Assembly (NCBI GenBank): GCA_016302725.1
Contig: JAEDNB010000048.1
Span: 1-12,527 of the forward strand
DNA from: Lentisphaeria bacterium
GTDB taxonomy: Bacteria > Verrucomicrobiota > Lentisphaeria > Oligosphaerales > Oligosphaeraceae
DNA length: 12,527 bases
Direction of reading: 5' to 3'
Part shown: one piece after another, positions 1 to 6,853 of the stretch
How positions within the stretch are numbered: position 1 is the first letter of the stretch
Layout of the letters: each line of letters starts with the position of its first letter
Made by a program: the position numbers and the translations under genes
The notes under the pieces: model-generated
What the model saw: the letters and a program-made list of their open reading frames with translations, nothing else
Told to the model about the DNA's origin: nothing
Databases searched by the model: none

Positions 1-1
1 C

Positions 2-1222
2 ATGAGCATCATCCAGGAGGGGGATGTCCAGGCCATCCGCATGGCCAACCTGGCCATCATCGGCTCCACCCACGTCAACGGGGTGGCCAAGATCCACTCC
101 GACATCCTGAAGGAGGTGATTTTCCGGGATTTCGCGGAGATGTGGCCGGAGAAGTTCACCAACATGACCAACGGCATCACCCAGCGCCGCTGGCTGCTTT
201 TCTGCAACCAGCCCCTGGCCGGCCTGATTACCGGGCGCATCGGGGACGGGTGGGTCACCGACCTGGAGAAGCTCCGGGGCCTGGAGCGCTTCGTGGAGGA
301 CCCGGCCTTCCTGAAGCAGTTGATGGAGGTGAAGCTGCAGAACAAGCGGCGCCTGGCCGCCTACATCGAGAAGACCCTGGACATCCGGGTGGACCCCGAG
401 AGCCTCTTCGACGTGCAGGTGAAGCGCCTCCACGAATACAAGCGGCAGTTGATGCTGGTCCTCTACATCATCATCATCTACCAGCGAATGCTGCGGAACC
501 CCTCCATGGAGTACCCCCGCCGCACCTTCATCTTCGCCGCCAAGGCCGCCCCCGGATACGCCATGGCCAAGCAAATCATCCGGCTCATCCACGCCGTGGC
601 GCAGACCATTGAGGACACCCCTGAAGTCCGGGACCGCCTGAAGGTGGTCTTCCTGCCGGACTACCGGGTCTCCCTGGCCGAACTCATCATCCCCGCCGCC
701 GACCTCTCCGAACAAATCTCCCTGGCCGGCATGGAGGCCTCCGGCACCGGATGCATGAAACTCATGCTCAACGGAGCCCTCACCATCGGGACCCTGGACG
801 GCGCCAACGTGGAAATGGCCCAGGAGGCGGGGGAGGAAAACCTCTTCATCTTCGGCATGACCGCCCAGGAGGTGGCCGAGCGGAGGGCTTCCTACTCCCC
901 CTGGGACATCTACCACACCGACCCCGAAATCCGCGCCGCCATCGAGGCCATCCGGGACAACCATTTCTGCCCCCAGGAGCCTTCCCTCTTCCAGTCCATC
1001 GTCCAGTCCCTCCTGGATTTCGGCGACCACTACATGCTGCTGGGGGACCTGAAGAGCTACATCGCCGCCCAGGAGCGGGTGAACCAGCTCTACCGGCAGC
1101 CCGAGGCCTGGGCGAAAAAGGCCCTCCTGAACATCGCCAGAAGCGGAAAGTTCTCCAGCGACCGCACCATCCGCGAATACGCCGAGCAAATCTGGAAGGT
1201 CACCCCCGTCATCCCCGATTGA
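2..1222 (+). CDS. glgP: Glycogen/maltodextrin phosphorylase, C-terminal half (5' end outside window)
   Basis: This GT35 enzyme phosphorolyses alpha-1,4-glucans to glucose-1-phosphate in the cytoplasm using pyridoxal phosphate. The 406 visible residues correspond to roughly the second half of an ~830-residue family member, so the first in-window ATG is internal and the true start lies upstream. Family landmarks in order: a VNGVA segment (residues 25-29), KFTNMTNGIT (51-60), VKRLHEYKRQ (140-149), KAAPGYAMAK (181-190), PAADLSEQIS (231-240), the PLP-lysine segment EASGTGCMK with Lys253, and SGKFSSDRTI near the end. Two usually conserved positions differ: GSHxVNG reads GSTHVNG (Thr23-His24), and the Asn before Met-Lys in GTGNMK is Cys251. 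A HAD phosphatase gene follows after 13 bases, probably in the same transcript. The family assignment is secure; whether glycogen or maltodextrin is preferred cannot be seen. Confidence 0.96.
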   Translation: MSIIQEGDVQAIRMANLAIIGSTHVNGVAKIHSDILKEVIFRDFAEMWPEKFTNMTNGITQRRWLLFCNQPLAGLITGRIGDGWVTDLEKLRGLERFVEDPAFLKQLMEVKLQNKRRLAAYIEKTLDIRVDPESLFDVQVKRLHEYKRQLMLVLYIIIIYQRMLRNPSMEYPRRTFIFAAKAAPGYAMAKQIIRLIHAVAQTIEDTPEVRDRLKVVFLPDYRVSLAELIIPAADLSEQISLAGMEASGTGCMKLMLNGALTIGTLDGANVEMAQEAGEENLFIFGMTAQEVAERRASYSPWDIYHTDPEIRAAIEAIRDNHFCPQEPSLFQSIVQSLLDFGDHYMLLGDLKSYIAAQERVNQLYRQPEAWAKKALLNIARSGKFSSDRTIREYAEQIWKVTPVIPD

Positions 1223-1235
1223 TGACCCCGCACCC

Positions 1236-2033
1236 ATGACCGCCTACGGAAAGGCCAAATTGATTCTCTTCGACCTGGATGGCACACTCTACCTGGACGG
1301 CGTCCCCTACCCGGGCGCCCGGGAGTTGCTCCAGCGGCTGAAGGAGAGCGACATGGAATACGGGTTCCTCACCAACAACAGCTCCATCCCCCCCTGCGAC
1401 TACTGCGAAAAACTCCGGCGCATCGGCTTTCCCGTGGAACCCCGGAACGTGGTGACCAGCGGAGACGGGGCGCTGGTGATGCTGAAGGCCCATGGGCTCA
1501 TGGGAAAACGCCTCTACATCCTGGGGACGGAGCGCTTCCGGGGCTGGATGGCCTCGGAGGGCTTTCCCCACTGCGACGACGTGGAGGCGGCCCAGGCGCT
1601 GCTGGTGGCCTTCGACAAGGAGGTGGACTATGCCAAGCTCACCGCCGTCACCCGCCTGGTGCTCCGGGGGGTGCCGGTCTATGCCACCCATCCCGATGTC
1701 CTCTGCCCGCCGGGAATCCCGGACGTGGGGATGTTCCTGGAGTTTTTCCGGGCGGCCCGCCCGGGCTTTGTGGTCCAGGCCATTGCCGGCAAGCCCCATC
1801 GCTGGCTGTGCCACGTCCTCCAGGAGCGCTTCCAAGTGCAGCCGGGGGAGATGGTGATGGTGGGCGACCGGGTGTCCACGGACCTGGCCTTTGCCTGCAA
1901 CAACGGGATGCGCTCCCTGCTGGTCAGGAACGGGGAGCCCATGCCCCTCCTGGGGAACTGCACGCCCACGGCGGTGGTCCCCCATATCCGCCAGATGCTG
2001 GACGAGTTCTGGCCCCGCAACCTGGGATGGTAG
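1236..2033 (+). CDS. HAD superfamily IIA (NagD-like) phosphatase
   Basis: This is a 265-residue HAD hydrolase expected to dephosphorylate a small phosphometabolite using an aspartyl-phosphate intermediate and Mg2+. All four HAD motifs are visible: motif I FDLDGTL (Asp13 nucleophile, Asp15), motif II LTNNSS (residues 45-50), the motif III lysine in AGKPHRW (Lys186) and motif IV GDRVSTDL (Asp211, Asp216). The 130-odd residues between motifs II and III fit the C2 cap of the NagD/AraL/chronophin group. Length is normal for that group. The ATG at 1236 is 13 bases after the glgP stop and has no recognisable Shine-Dalgarno. The pairing with glgP suggests sugar-phosphate housekeeping. PLP phosphatase activity, known from chronophin in the same cap class, is possible because GlgP is PLP-dependent. 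The substrate is inference only. Confidence 0.9.
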   Translation: MTAYGKAKLILFDLDGTLYLDGVPYPGARELLQRLKESDMEYGFLTNNSSIPPCDYCEKLRRIGFPVEPRNVVTSGDGALVMLKAHGLMGKRLYILGTERFRGWMASEGFPHCDDVEAAQALLVAFDKEVDYAKLTAVTRLVLRGVPVYATHPDVLCPPGIPDVGMFLEFFRAARPGFVVQAIAGKPHRWLCHVLQERFQVQPGEMVMVGDRVSTDLAFACNNGMRSLLVRNGEPMPLLGNCTPTAVVPHIRQMLDEFWPRNLGW

Positions 2034-2103
2034 CCCCCCTCCCTCCTTTCCCTCCTCCTCCCTTTCCCTGAAATCCCCCCGCCTCCCCCCCTCCCATACG
2101 CCT
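2034..2103. repeat. Polypyrimidine spacer with perfect 23-nt mirror repeat
   Basis: Bases 2034-2069 are an uninterrupted run of 36 pyrimidines directly after the HAD stop codon. Within it 2045-2067 is a perfect mirror repeat centred on T2056, reading the same forwards and backwards on one strand. After a short GAAA interruption, C-runs continue to 2095 with a single G. Homopyrimidine mirror repeats are the classical sequence type able to form intramolecular triplexes. The tract is also the whole leader of the UPF0210 gene, which shows no Shine-Dalgarno. A biological role is inference. Confidence 0.75.
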
Positions 2104-3483
2104 ATGCTACGCACCGAGCAAATCATCAACACCGTGGAAATGATTCAGAAGGAAAATCTGGATGTGCGCACGGTCACCCTGGGGCTCAATCTCATGGACT
2201 GCCGCGACACGGATGCGGAGGTGATGTGCCGCAAGGTCCTGGCGAAAGTGGAGCGCTATGCCGGAAACCTGGTGGAGACCTGCGACAAGGTGGGGGGAAA
2301 GTACGGCATCAGCGTCGTCAACAAGCGCCTGGCGGTCTCCCCCGCCGCCGACGTGGCCGCCGGACATGACCGGAAGGGAATGGTGAAACTGGCCAAGGCC
2401 CTGGACATGGCGGCCGCCTCCACCGGCATCGACATCGTGGGCGGCTATTCCGCCCAGGTGCAGAAGGGGGCCTCGGCGGCGGATTGGGAACTCATCGAAT
2501 CCCTCCCGGAAATGCTGGTGTGCACCCAGCGGGTCTGCGCCTCCCTCAATGTGGCCAACAGCCGGACCGGCATCAACATGAAGGTGGTGGGGCGCGTGGG
2601 GGAAATCCTCCGGGAAGCCGCCGAAGCCACCCGGGAGCGGGACGGCTTCGCCTGCGCAAAGCTGGTGGTCTTCGCCAACCAGCCCGAGGATGTCCCCTTC
2701 ATGGCCGGAGCCTACCACGGCCACGGGGAACCCGAGGCCGTCATCAATGTGGGCGTCTCCGGCCCCGGGGTCGTCTGCAGCGCCCTGCGACGGCGCATCG
2801 AACGGGAAGGCGCCGAAAACCTGGGACTGGACGACCTGGCGGAGGAAATCAAGGAGACCAGTTGCCGCGTGACCCGCTGCGGGGAACTCATCGGACGGGA
2901 AGTGGCTTCTTGCCTGGGACTGCCCTTCGGCATCGTCGACCTCTCCCTGGCCCCCACCCCGAAGGTGGGGGACTCCATCGGGGAAATCCTCCAAATCCTG
3001 GGGCTGGACGCCATCGGAGCCCCCGGCTCCACCGCCTGCATCGCCCTCCTGAACGACGCCGTCAAGAAGGGCGGCGCCTTCGCCTCCCAGTCCGTGGGCG
3101 GACTCTCCGGGGCATTCATCCCCGTCCTGGAGGACGCAGCCCTGGCCGACGCCGCCGCAAAGGGACATCTCTCCCTGGAAAAACTGGAGGCCATGACTTG
3201 CGTCTGCTCCGTGGGGCTGGACATGATTGCCGTCCCCGGGGACACCCCCGCCGAAACCCTCTCCGCCATCATCGCGGATGAGATGGCCATTGGGCTGATC
3301 AACAAGAAAACCACCGCTGTCCGCGTCATCCCCGCCCCCGGGAAGAAGGCCGGGGACCGGGTGGAGTTCGGCGGGCTCTTCGGGGGAGGCCCGGTCATGC
3401 CCGTGCGCAATCCCGGCGCCTCCGCACGCTTCATCCATTTCGGCGGCAGAATCCCCGCCCCCATCCACAGTTTGAACAACTGA
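2104..3483 (+). CDS. UPF0210/DUF711 family protein (PFL-like)
   Basis: This is a 459-residue member of the conserved UPF0210 (DUF711) family, often labelled PFL family protein because of a distant resemblance to the pyruvate formate-lyase/ribonucleotide reductase fold. No biochemical activity is established for the family as far as I know. Landmarks spread over the length are ENLDVRTVTLG near the N-terminus, KLVVFANQPEDVPFMAGAYH mid-protein, VNVGVSGPGVV-like and FGIVDLSLAPTPKVGDSIGE segments, TCVCSVGLDMIAVP (Cys366, Cys368) and the C-terminal GGRIPAPIHSLNN. Length matches the family. The start at ATG 2104 is chosen because homology begins there; the frame stays open upstream to 1891, but that stretch overlaps the HAD gene and encodes low-complexity sequence. 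In many bacteria this family is paired with a small ACT-domain protein; none is visible here. Confidence 0.95.
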   Translation: MLRTEQIINTVEMIQKENLDVRTVTLGLNLMDCRDTDAEVMCRKVLAKVERYAGNLVETCDKVGGKYGISVVNKRLAVSPAADVAAGHDRKGMVKLAKALDMAAASTGIDIVGGYSAQVQKGASAADWELIESLPEMLVCTQRVCASLNVANSRTGINMKVVGRVGEILREAAEATRERDGFACAKLVVFANQPEDVPFMAGAYHGHGEPEAVINVGVSGPGVVCSALRRRIEREGAENLGLDDLAEEIKETSCRVTRCGELIGREVASCLGLPFGIVDLSLAPTPKVGDSIGEILQILGLDAIGAPGSTACIALLNDAVKKGGAFASQSVGGLSGAFIPVLEDAALADAAAKGHLSLEKLEAMTCVCSVGLDMIAVPGDTPAETLSAIIADEMAIGLINKKTTAVRVIPAPGKKAGDRVEFGGLFGGGPVMPVRNPGASARFIHFGGRIPAPIHSLNN

Positions 3484-3491
3484 AGAGGGAT

Positions 3492-3511
3492 GCAATTGAA
3501 TAACCAATTGC
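3492..3511. promoter_or_regulatory. 7-bp inverted repeat, candidate operator or hairpin
   Basis: GCAATTG (3492-3498) and CAATTGC (3505-3511) are perfect inverted repeats around a 6-base AT-rich loop. They lie in the short AT-rich spacer between the UPF0210 and DUF5107 genes. The symmetry and position suit a transcription-factor operator; no T-run follows, so it is not an obvious terminator. No convincing promoter pair could be assigned that would leave the ATG at 3532 downstream. Confidence 0.4.
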
Positions 3512-3531
3512 CAATAAATTAGTTGAATATT

Positions 3532-5550
3532 ATGAGAATTGTCTGCGGAAAGACCTCCCTGAAGGTAGGGGAGCATGCCATCCTGGGGAATGGGGATTGG
3601 CGGCGCTCTCCCCTTCCTCCCCTGCGCACCTTTCCTCCCTACCGGGTGGTCTCCCAGGTGCCCCCCTCGGACGGCCTGTGGGTAGGGGAGGGAGGCATAT
3701 CGGATGTCCTCCCCTATACCATGGTGGACGACTACCATTGGAGCCGCACCCCCAGCGGCTTCCCCTCGGTCACCTTGGAGAACGGGCATTTGCAGGCGGT
3801 CTTCCTTCCCACCTGCGGCGGCCGCCTCTGGAAACTTTACGACAAGGACCGGGGACGGGACCTTTTCTATGAGAATCCCGCCATGCGCCCCAGTTGCCTG
3901 GGAATCTGCAACGCCTGGGCGGCGGGGGGCGGCGAGTTCAATTTCGGCGTGCGGGGGCACGACGCATATACCCTCCTGCCCCTCTTCACCGATGTGCTCC
4001 AGGACGAGGACGGCACCCCCGTCCTCCGCTTCTACGAATTCCACCGCATCCGCCGCCTTACCTTCCAAAGGGACATCTTCCTGCCGGAGGACTCCCCCTT
4101 CCTCTTCCAGAGGGTGCGGGTGGTCAATCCCCTGGAAGAGGCCAACCATTTCTACTACTGGGCGAATTTCGCGGTGCGGGAACGGCAACGCCAGCGCATT
4201 GTGGTGCCCGCCGATTCCACCTATGTGAACTACTCCCTGGAGGACGGGGTGGATTCCCTGACCAAGGCCCCGCTCCCGGTGGCGGGGGAATTCGACGTCA
4301 CCATCCCCATGAACCACCCCATTGCGGAGGACAATTTCTTCAACCTGGATTCCCGGGAACGCCCCTACGAGTTGTGCGTGGAGGAGGATGGGACGGGGGT
4401 GGTGCTGGCCTCCACCGCCCGCCTCCAGGGCCGCAAGCTCTTTGTGTGGGGCATGGGGAACGGGGGGCGCCATTGGCAGCGCCATCTCCTGGGCCCTTCG
4501 GGGGTGACCTACGTGGAGATTCAGGCGGGGATTTGCAAGACCCAGGCGGAATGCATGCCCATGCCCCCCCACGCGGTCTGGGAATGGCTGGAGGCCTATG
4601 GCGGCCTCAGCGTCACGCCGCAGCGCATCTTCGGGGAGTGGGCGGAGGCGCGCCAGGAGGCCCGCTGCCGGCTGGATGAAGCGCTACCCCAGGCCTTCCT
4701 GGAGGAGACCCTGGAACGCACCCGCCGCTCCTTTGCCCTCCGGCGGGGAACCCGCCTCTTTTCCGGCTCGGGATGGGGCGCCCTGGAGAATCTCCGGCGC
4801 CGTCTGGCAAAGGAGCCCGCCCTGGAGGAACAACTGGATTTCGGGGAGCCCCAGGAGGAGCAGGCCCCCTGGGTTTCCTTGCTGGAGGGCAGGGGGTTCC
4901 CCTGCCCCCGGGAGGATTGGCTTGCCCCCAGCTACATGGTGCAGGAGGAGTTCTGCCAACTGCTGGCCCAGGAGGAAAAGAGCCCCCGGGGACGCCGGAA
5001 TTGGCTCCTGCTCGCCCATCGGGGAGTCCAGGCCTTCCATGAAGGGGACCTCCCCCAGGCGGAGAAGTGCTTCCGGCGCTCCCTGGAATGCCAGGATTCC
5101 ACCCTGGGACACTATGGGCTCGCCTGCACCCTGCGGCGGCAAGGGGCGCAAAAGGAGTGCCTGGAAGAGGCGGAGAAGGCCGTGCGCCGAAAACCCTCCT
5201 GCGTCTCCCTGGTGAAGGAGGCCTTCCGCATCTTCCGGGAATATGGGGCCTGGGAACCGCTCCTGGCCCTCTATGAAGGGGCCCTCCCGCAGGAGGTGCA
5301 AAATGTCCCCATGGTACGCTTCCTCTATGCCTTCGCCATGGCGGGAAAGGGAGAGTGGAGACGGGCGGAAAGCATCATCCAGGAAGAAAAGGTGCGGGAA
5401 CTCCCAGACATCCGGGAGGGGGAAACCACTTTCACCGAAATCTATCTGCTCATCCGGCAAAAGGAGGCGGAGGAAAACAACCGACCCTTCGACCCCAAAA
5501 AACTCCCCATCCCCCCGGAATACGATTTCCGACCCTCCGCCAGACGCTGA
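3532..5550 (+). CDS. DUF5107 domain protein with C-terminal TPR-like repeats
   Basis: This 672-residue cytoplasmic-looking protein has no signal peptide. Residues ~75-350 match the DUF5107 pattern: GGRLWKLYDKDRGRDLFYENP around residue 96, the NAWAAGGGEFNFGVRGH segment around 127-143, then LRFYEFHRIRRLTFQRDIFL and VRVVNPLEEANHFYYWANFAV. DUF5107 is usually found in glycan-active proteins with a galactose-mutarotase-like beta-sandwich; its exact reaction is not established to my knowledge. From ~residue 494 to 590 the sequence becomes helical with a TPR-like pattern (LAHRGVQAFHEGDLPQAEKCFRRSLE). ATG 3532 is preferred because it is the only ATG near the homology start; an in-frame TTG at 3523 would add three residues. 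No Shine-Dalgarno is visible. A GH2 beta-galactosidase about 3.4 kb downstream supports a role in sugar metabolism, by inference. Confidence 0.85.
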   Translation: MRIVCGKTSLKVGEHAILGNGDWRRSPLPPLRTFPPYRVVSQVPPSDGLWVGEGGISDVLPYTMVDDYHWSRTPSGFPSVTLENGHLQAVFLPTCGGRLWKLYDKDRGRDLFYENPAMRPSCLGICNAWAAGGGEFNFGVRGHDAYTLLPLFTDVLQDEDGTPVLRFYEFHRIRRLTFQRDIFLPEDSPFLFQRVRVVNPLEEANHFYYWANFAVRERQRQRIVVPADSTYVNYSLEDGVDSLTKAPLPVAGEFDVTIPMNHPIAEDNFFNLDSRERPYELCVEEDGTGVVLASTARLQGRKLFVWGMGNGGRHWQRHLLGPSGVTYVEIQAGICKTQAECMPMPPHAVWEWLEAYGGLSVTPQRIFGEWAEARQEARCRLDEALPQAFLEETLERTRRSFALRRGTRLFSGSGWGALENLRRRLAKEPALEEQLDFGEPQEEQAPWVSLLEGRGFPCPREDWLAPSYMVQEEFCQLLAQEEKSPRGRRNWLLLAHRGVQAFHEGDLPQAEKCFRRSLECQDSTLGHYGLACTLRRQGAQKECLEEAEKAVRRKPSCVSLVKEAFRIFREYGAWEPLLALYEGALPQEVQNVPMVRFLYAFAMAGKGEWRRAESIIQEEKVRELPDIREGETTFTEIYLLIRQKEAEENNRPFDPKKLPIPPEYDFRPSARR

Positions 5551-5651
5551 AGAAGCCCCGCTCCCACGCCCCGATACACCCCACCGGCAACCACACAGGG
5601 ACTCTGACCCTCCCTAAAAGCCAGGCCATAGGAGGATAAAGCCTGGGTGGG

Positions 5652-5700
5652 GATGTCATGAATTGTCTTTTGATGTCAAAATATTGGGAAAATCTGTCAC
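5652..5700. promoter_or_regulatory. TGTCA direct repeats and imperfect palindrome upstream of mrp
   Basis: The 292-base gap 5551-5842 has no convincing gene. In it TGTCA occurs at 5654-5658, 5674-5678 and 5695-5699, spaced 20 and 21 bases apart, about two helical turns. The first two are part of a longer shared GATGTCA. The second also forms TTTTGA-TG-TCAAAA (5668-5681). The inverse of the third, GTGACA, appears at 5751-5756. Same-face repeats upstream of a candidate promoter suggest an activator or repressor binding array; the cognate regulator is unknown. Confidence 0.4.
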
Positions 5701-5718
5701 TTTCCCGCATGGAGGCAC

Positions 5719-5745
5719 TTGCAAATCTACGGCGTGGGCTATATT
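5719..5745 (+). promoter_or_regulatory. Candidate promoter for mrp
   Basis: TTGCAA (5719-5724) and TATATT (5740-5745, five of six matches to TATAAT) are separated by 15 bases, slightly short of the optimum. Transcription would start near 5752 and give a leader of about 90 bases before the mrp ATG. This is the best sigma70-type pair I see in the gap, but it is unproven in this organism. Confidence 0.35.
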
Positions 5746-5783
5746 CCCCCGTGACATGTTCTTTTTTTAGCAATCGGATGGAT

Positions 5784-5814
5784 GGGGTCCCCCGGCCTTT
5801 TTCCGGGGGTTCCC
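5784..5814 (+). other. GC-rich leader hairpin before mrp
   Basis: CCCCCGG (5789-5795) pairs with CCGGGGG (5803-5809) around a 7-base T-rich loop. Across a small bulge, GGG (within 5784-5787) can extend the stem with CCC (5812-5814). There is no T-run on the 3' side, so a simple intrinsic terminator is unlikely. A second small stem, CCCTT (5812-5816) with AAGGG (5824-5828), competes for the outer bases and ends next to the mrp ribosome-binding site. Confidence 0.5.
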
Positions 5815-5829
5815 TTCCGTCCCAAGGGT

Positions 5830-5834
5830 AGGGA
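5830..5834 (+). promoter_or_regulatory. Ribosome binding site deciding the mrp start
   Basis: AGGGA sits 8 bases before ATG 5843 but only 2 bases before the in-frame TTG at 5837. The spacing favours the ATG. Confidence 0.65.
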
Positions 5835-5842
5835 TTTTGACA

Positions 5843-6706
5843 ATGACGGAGCATAGCGAAAGTGAGGCCCAGCGCTGCCCCAGTGGCGGCGATTGCGGGA
5901 GTTGTGGCGGGAAGTGCCATGACGAGACCCGCCAGATCCACGAGAATTTGAAGGGTGTCTCCCACATTTACCTGGTGATGTCCGGCAAGGGCGGCGTGGG
6001 CAAGAGCACGGTTTCGGCCAATTTGGCGGCCAGCCTGTGCCTTCGCGGCCTTCGGGTGGGATTGCTGGACGTGGACTTTCACGGCCCCAGCATTCCGAAG
6101 ATGCTGGGATTGGAGGGGGCCCAGTTGTATGCGGAGGGGGAGAAGTTGGTGCCCGTGGAGATGGGGTCGTTGAACTTGAAGGTGATGTCCATTGGCTTTA
6201 CCCTTTCCCAGGCGGACCAGGCGGTGATTTGGCGTGGTGCCATGAAGCATGGAATCATCCGCCAGCTTTTGGGGGATGTTCTCTGGGGCGACCTGGACGC
6301 CCTGGTGATTGACACCCCTCCGGGCACGGGGGACGAGTGCCTTTCCACCTGCCAGCTCCTTCCCCAGGCGGATGGCGCGGTGCTGGTGACCACCCCCCAG
6401 CAGGTTTCCGCCTCAGATGTCAGCAAGTCCCTGGATTTTCTCCGTCAGCTTTCCATGCCGATTCTGGGCGTGGTGGAGAACATGAGTGGCTTTGCCTGCC
6501 CCCACTGCGGGGAGGTTACCGAGATTTTCTCCCGCGGGGCGGGAGAGGAACTGGCCCGGAAATACGGGATTCCCTTCCTGGGCCGCCTTCCCCTGGATCC
6601 CCAGATTTGCGCCGGCGGCGACGCGGGCGAACCCTTCGTGGAGCGCTACGCCTCCTCCGCCACGGCAAAGGGCTTCGAGGGAATCGTGGACAAACTCCTT
6701 GGCTGA
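5843..6706 (+). CDS. mrp: Mrp/NBP35-family Fe-S cluster carrier ATPase
   Basis: This 287-residue P-loop ATPase of the Mrp/ApbC/NBP35 group is expected to bind and hand over iron-sulfur clusters in the cytoplasm, probably as a dimer. It has a deviant Walker A, SGKGGVGKST (residues 47-56), then LLDVDFHGPSIP (74-85), VIDTPPGTGD (155-164) and the C-terminal CPHC pair (Cys219, Cys222) that binds the bridging cluster in this family. The N-terminus has four cysteines (12, 18, 21, 25; spacing C-x5-C-x2-C-x3-C), reminiscent of but tighter than the eukaryotic NBP35 cluster. The N-terminal DUF59/MIP18 domain found in many bacterial Mrp proteins is absent. The start is set by the ribosome-binding site at 5830-5834. 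A GcvH-like gene follows after 147 bases. The family is secure; the client proteins are unknown. Confidence 0.95.
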   Translation: MTEHSESEAQRCPSGGDCGSCGGKCHDETRQIHENLKGVSHIYLVMSGKGGVGKSTVSANLAASLCLRGLRVGLLDVDFHGPSIPKMLGLEGAQLYAEGEKLVPVEMGSLNLKVMSIGFTLSQADQAVIWRGAMKHGIIRQLLGDVLWGDLDALVIDTPPGTGDECLSTCQLLPQADGAVLVTTPQQVSASDVSKSLDFLRQLSMPILGVVENMSGFACPHCGEVTEIFSRGAGEELARKYGIPFLGRLPLDPQICAGGDAGEPFVERYASSATAKGFEGIVDKLLG

Positions 6707-6853
6707 CCCCCCTCTCTCTGCCGCAATCCAAAAAACAGATTCGCGTATACATTCTCTCCCCGGCCGTGGAATGCGCCCCGGGGAAGCATCCCCTGGTTCC
6801 GCATGCCTGCCTGGGGGGGGGCAGGGCGGCCAAGGTTCATCAGGAGTAGAAGC
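6707..6853 (+). other. gcvH-like leader: two small hairpins and a G9 run
   Basis: This 147-base spacer has no gene. GGGGA (6780-6784) pairs with TCCCC (6789-6793) over a 4-base loop, and CCTGCC (6806-6811) with GGCAGG (6820-6825). The second loop is mostly a run of nine G residues at 6813-6821. No glycine-riboswitch core could be recognised. No good promoter was found, so the downstream gene may depend on read-through from mrp. Confidence 0.35.

Noticed and set aside
1891..2103. Upstream in-frame extension of the UPF0210 gene
   Set aside because: It overlaps the HAD gene, crosses the polypyrimidine tract and encodes Ser/Pro-rich low complexity; family similarity begins at ATG 2104.
1209..2132. 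307-codon open frame on the - strand
   Set aside because: It lies opposite the HAD gene, which has all four HAD motifs; the antisense product is compositionally biased.
3490..3522. Ten-codon leader ORF (MQLNNQLPIN) before the DUF5107 gene
   Set aside because: The GAGGG upstream touches the ATG with no spacing, and the ORF consists mostly of the inverted repeat; translation is unlikely.
2107..4572. 821-codon open frame on the - strand
   Set aside because: It lies opposite the UPF0210 and DUF5107 genes, its protein is Gly/His/Pro-rich low complexity with no motif, and long antisense frames are expected in such GC-rich coding DNA.
5784..5814. Intrinsic terminator before mrp
   Set aside because: The T-run is in the loop rather than after the stem, on either strand, so it is listed as a leader hairpin instead.
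6707..6853. Glycine riboswitch upstream of the gcvH-like gene
   Set aside because: The spacer is short, with only two small hairpins; none of the tandem-aptamer structure could be recognised.
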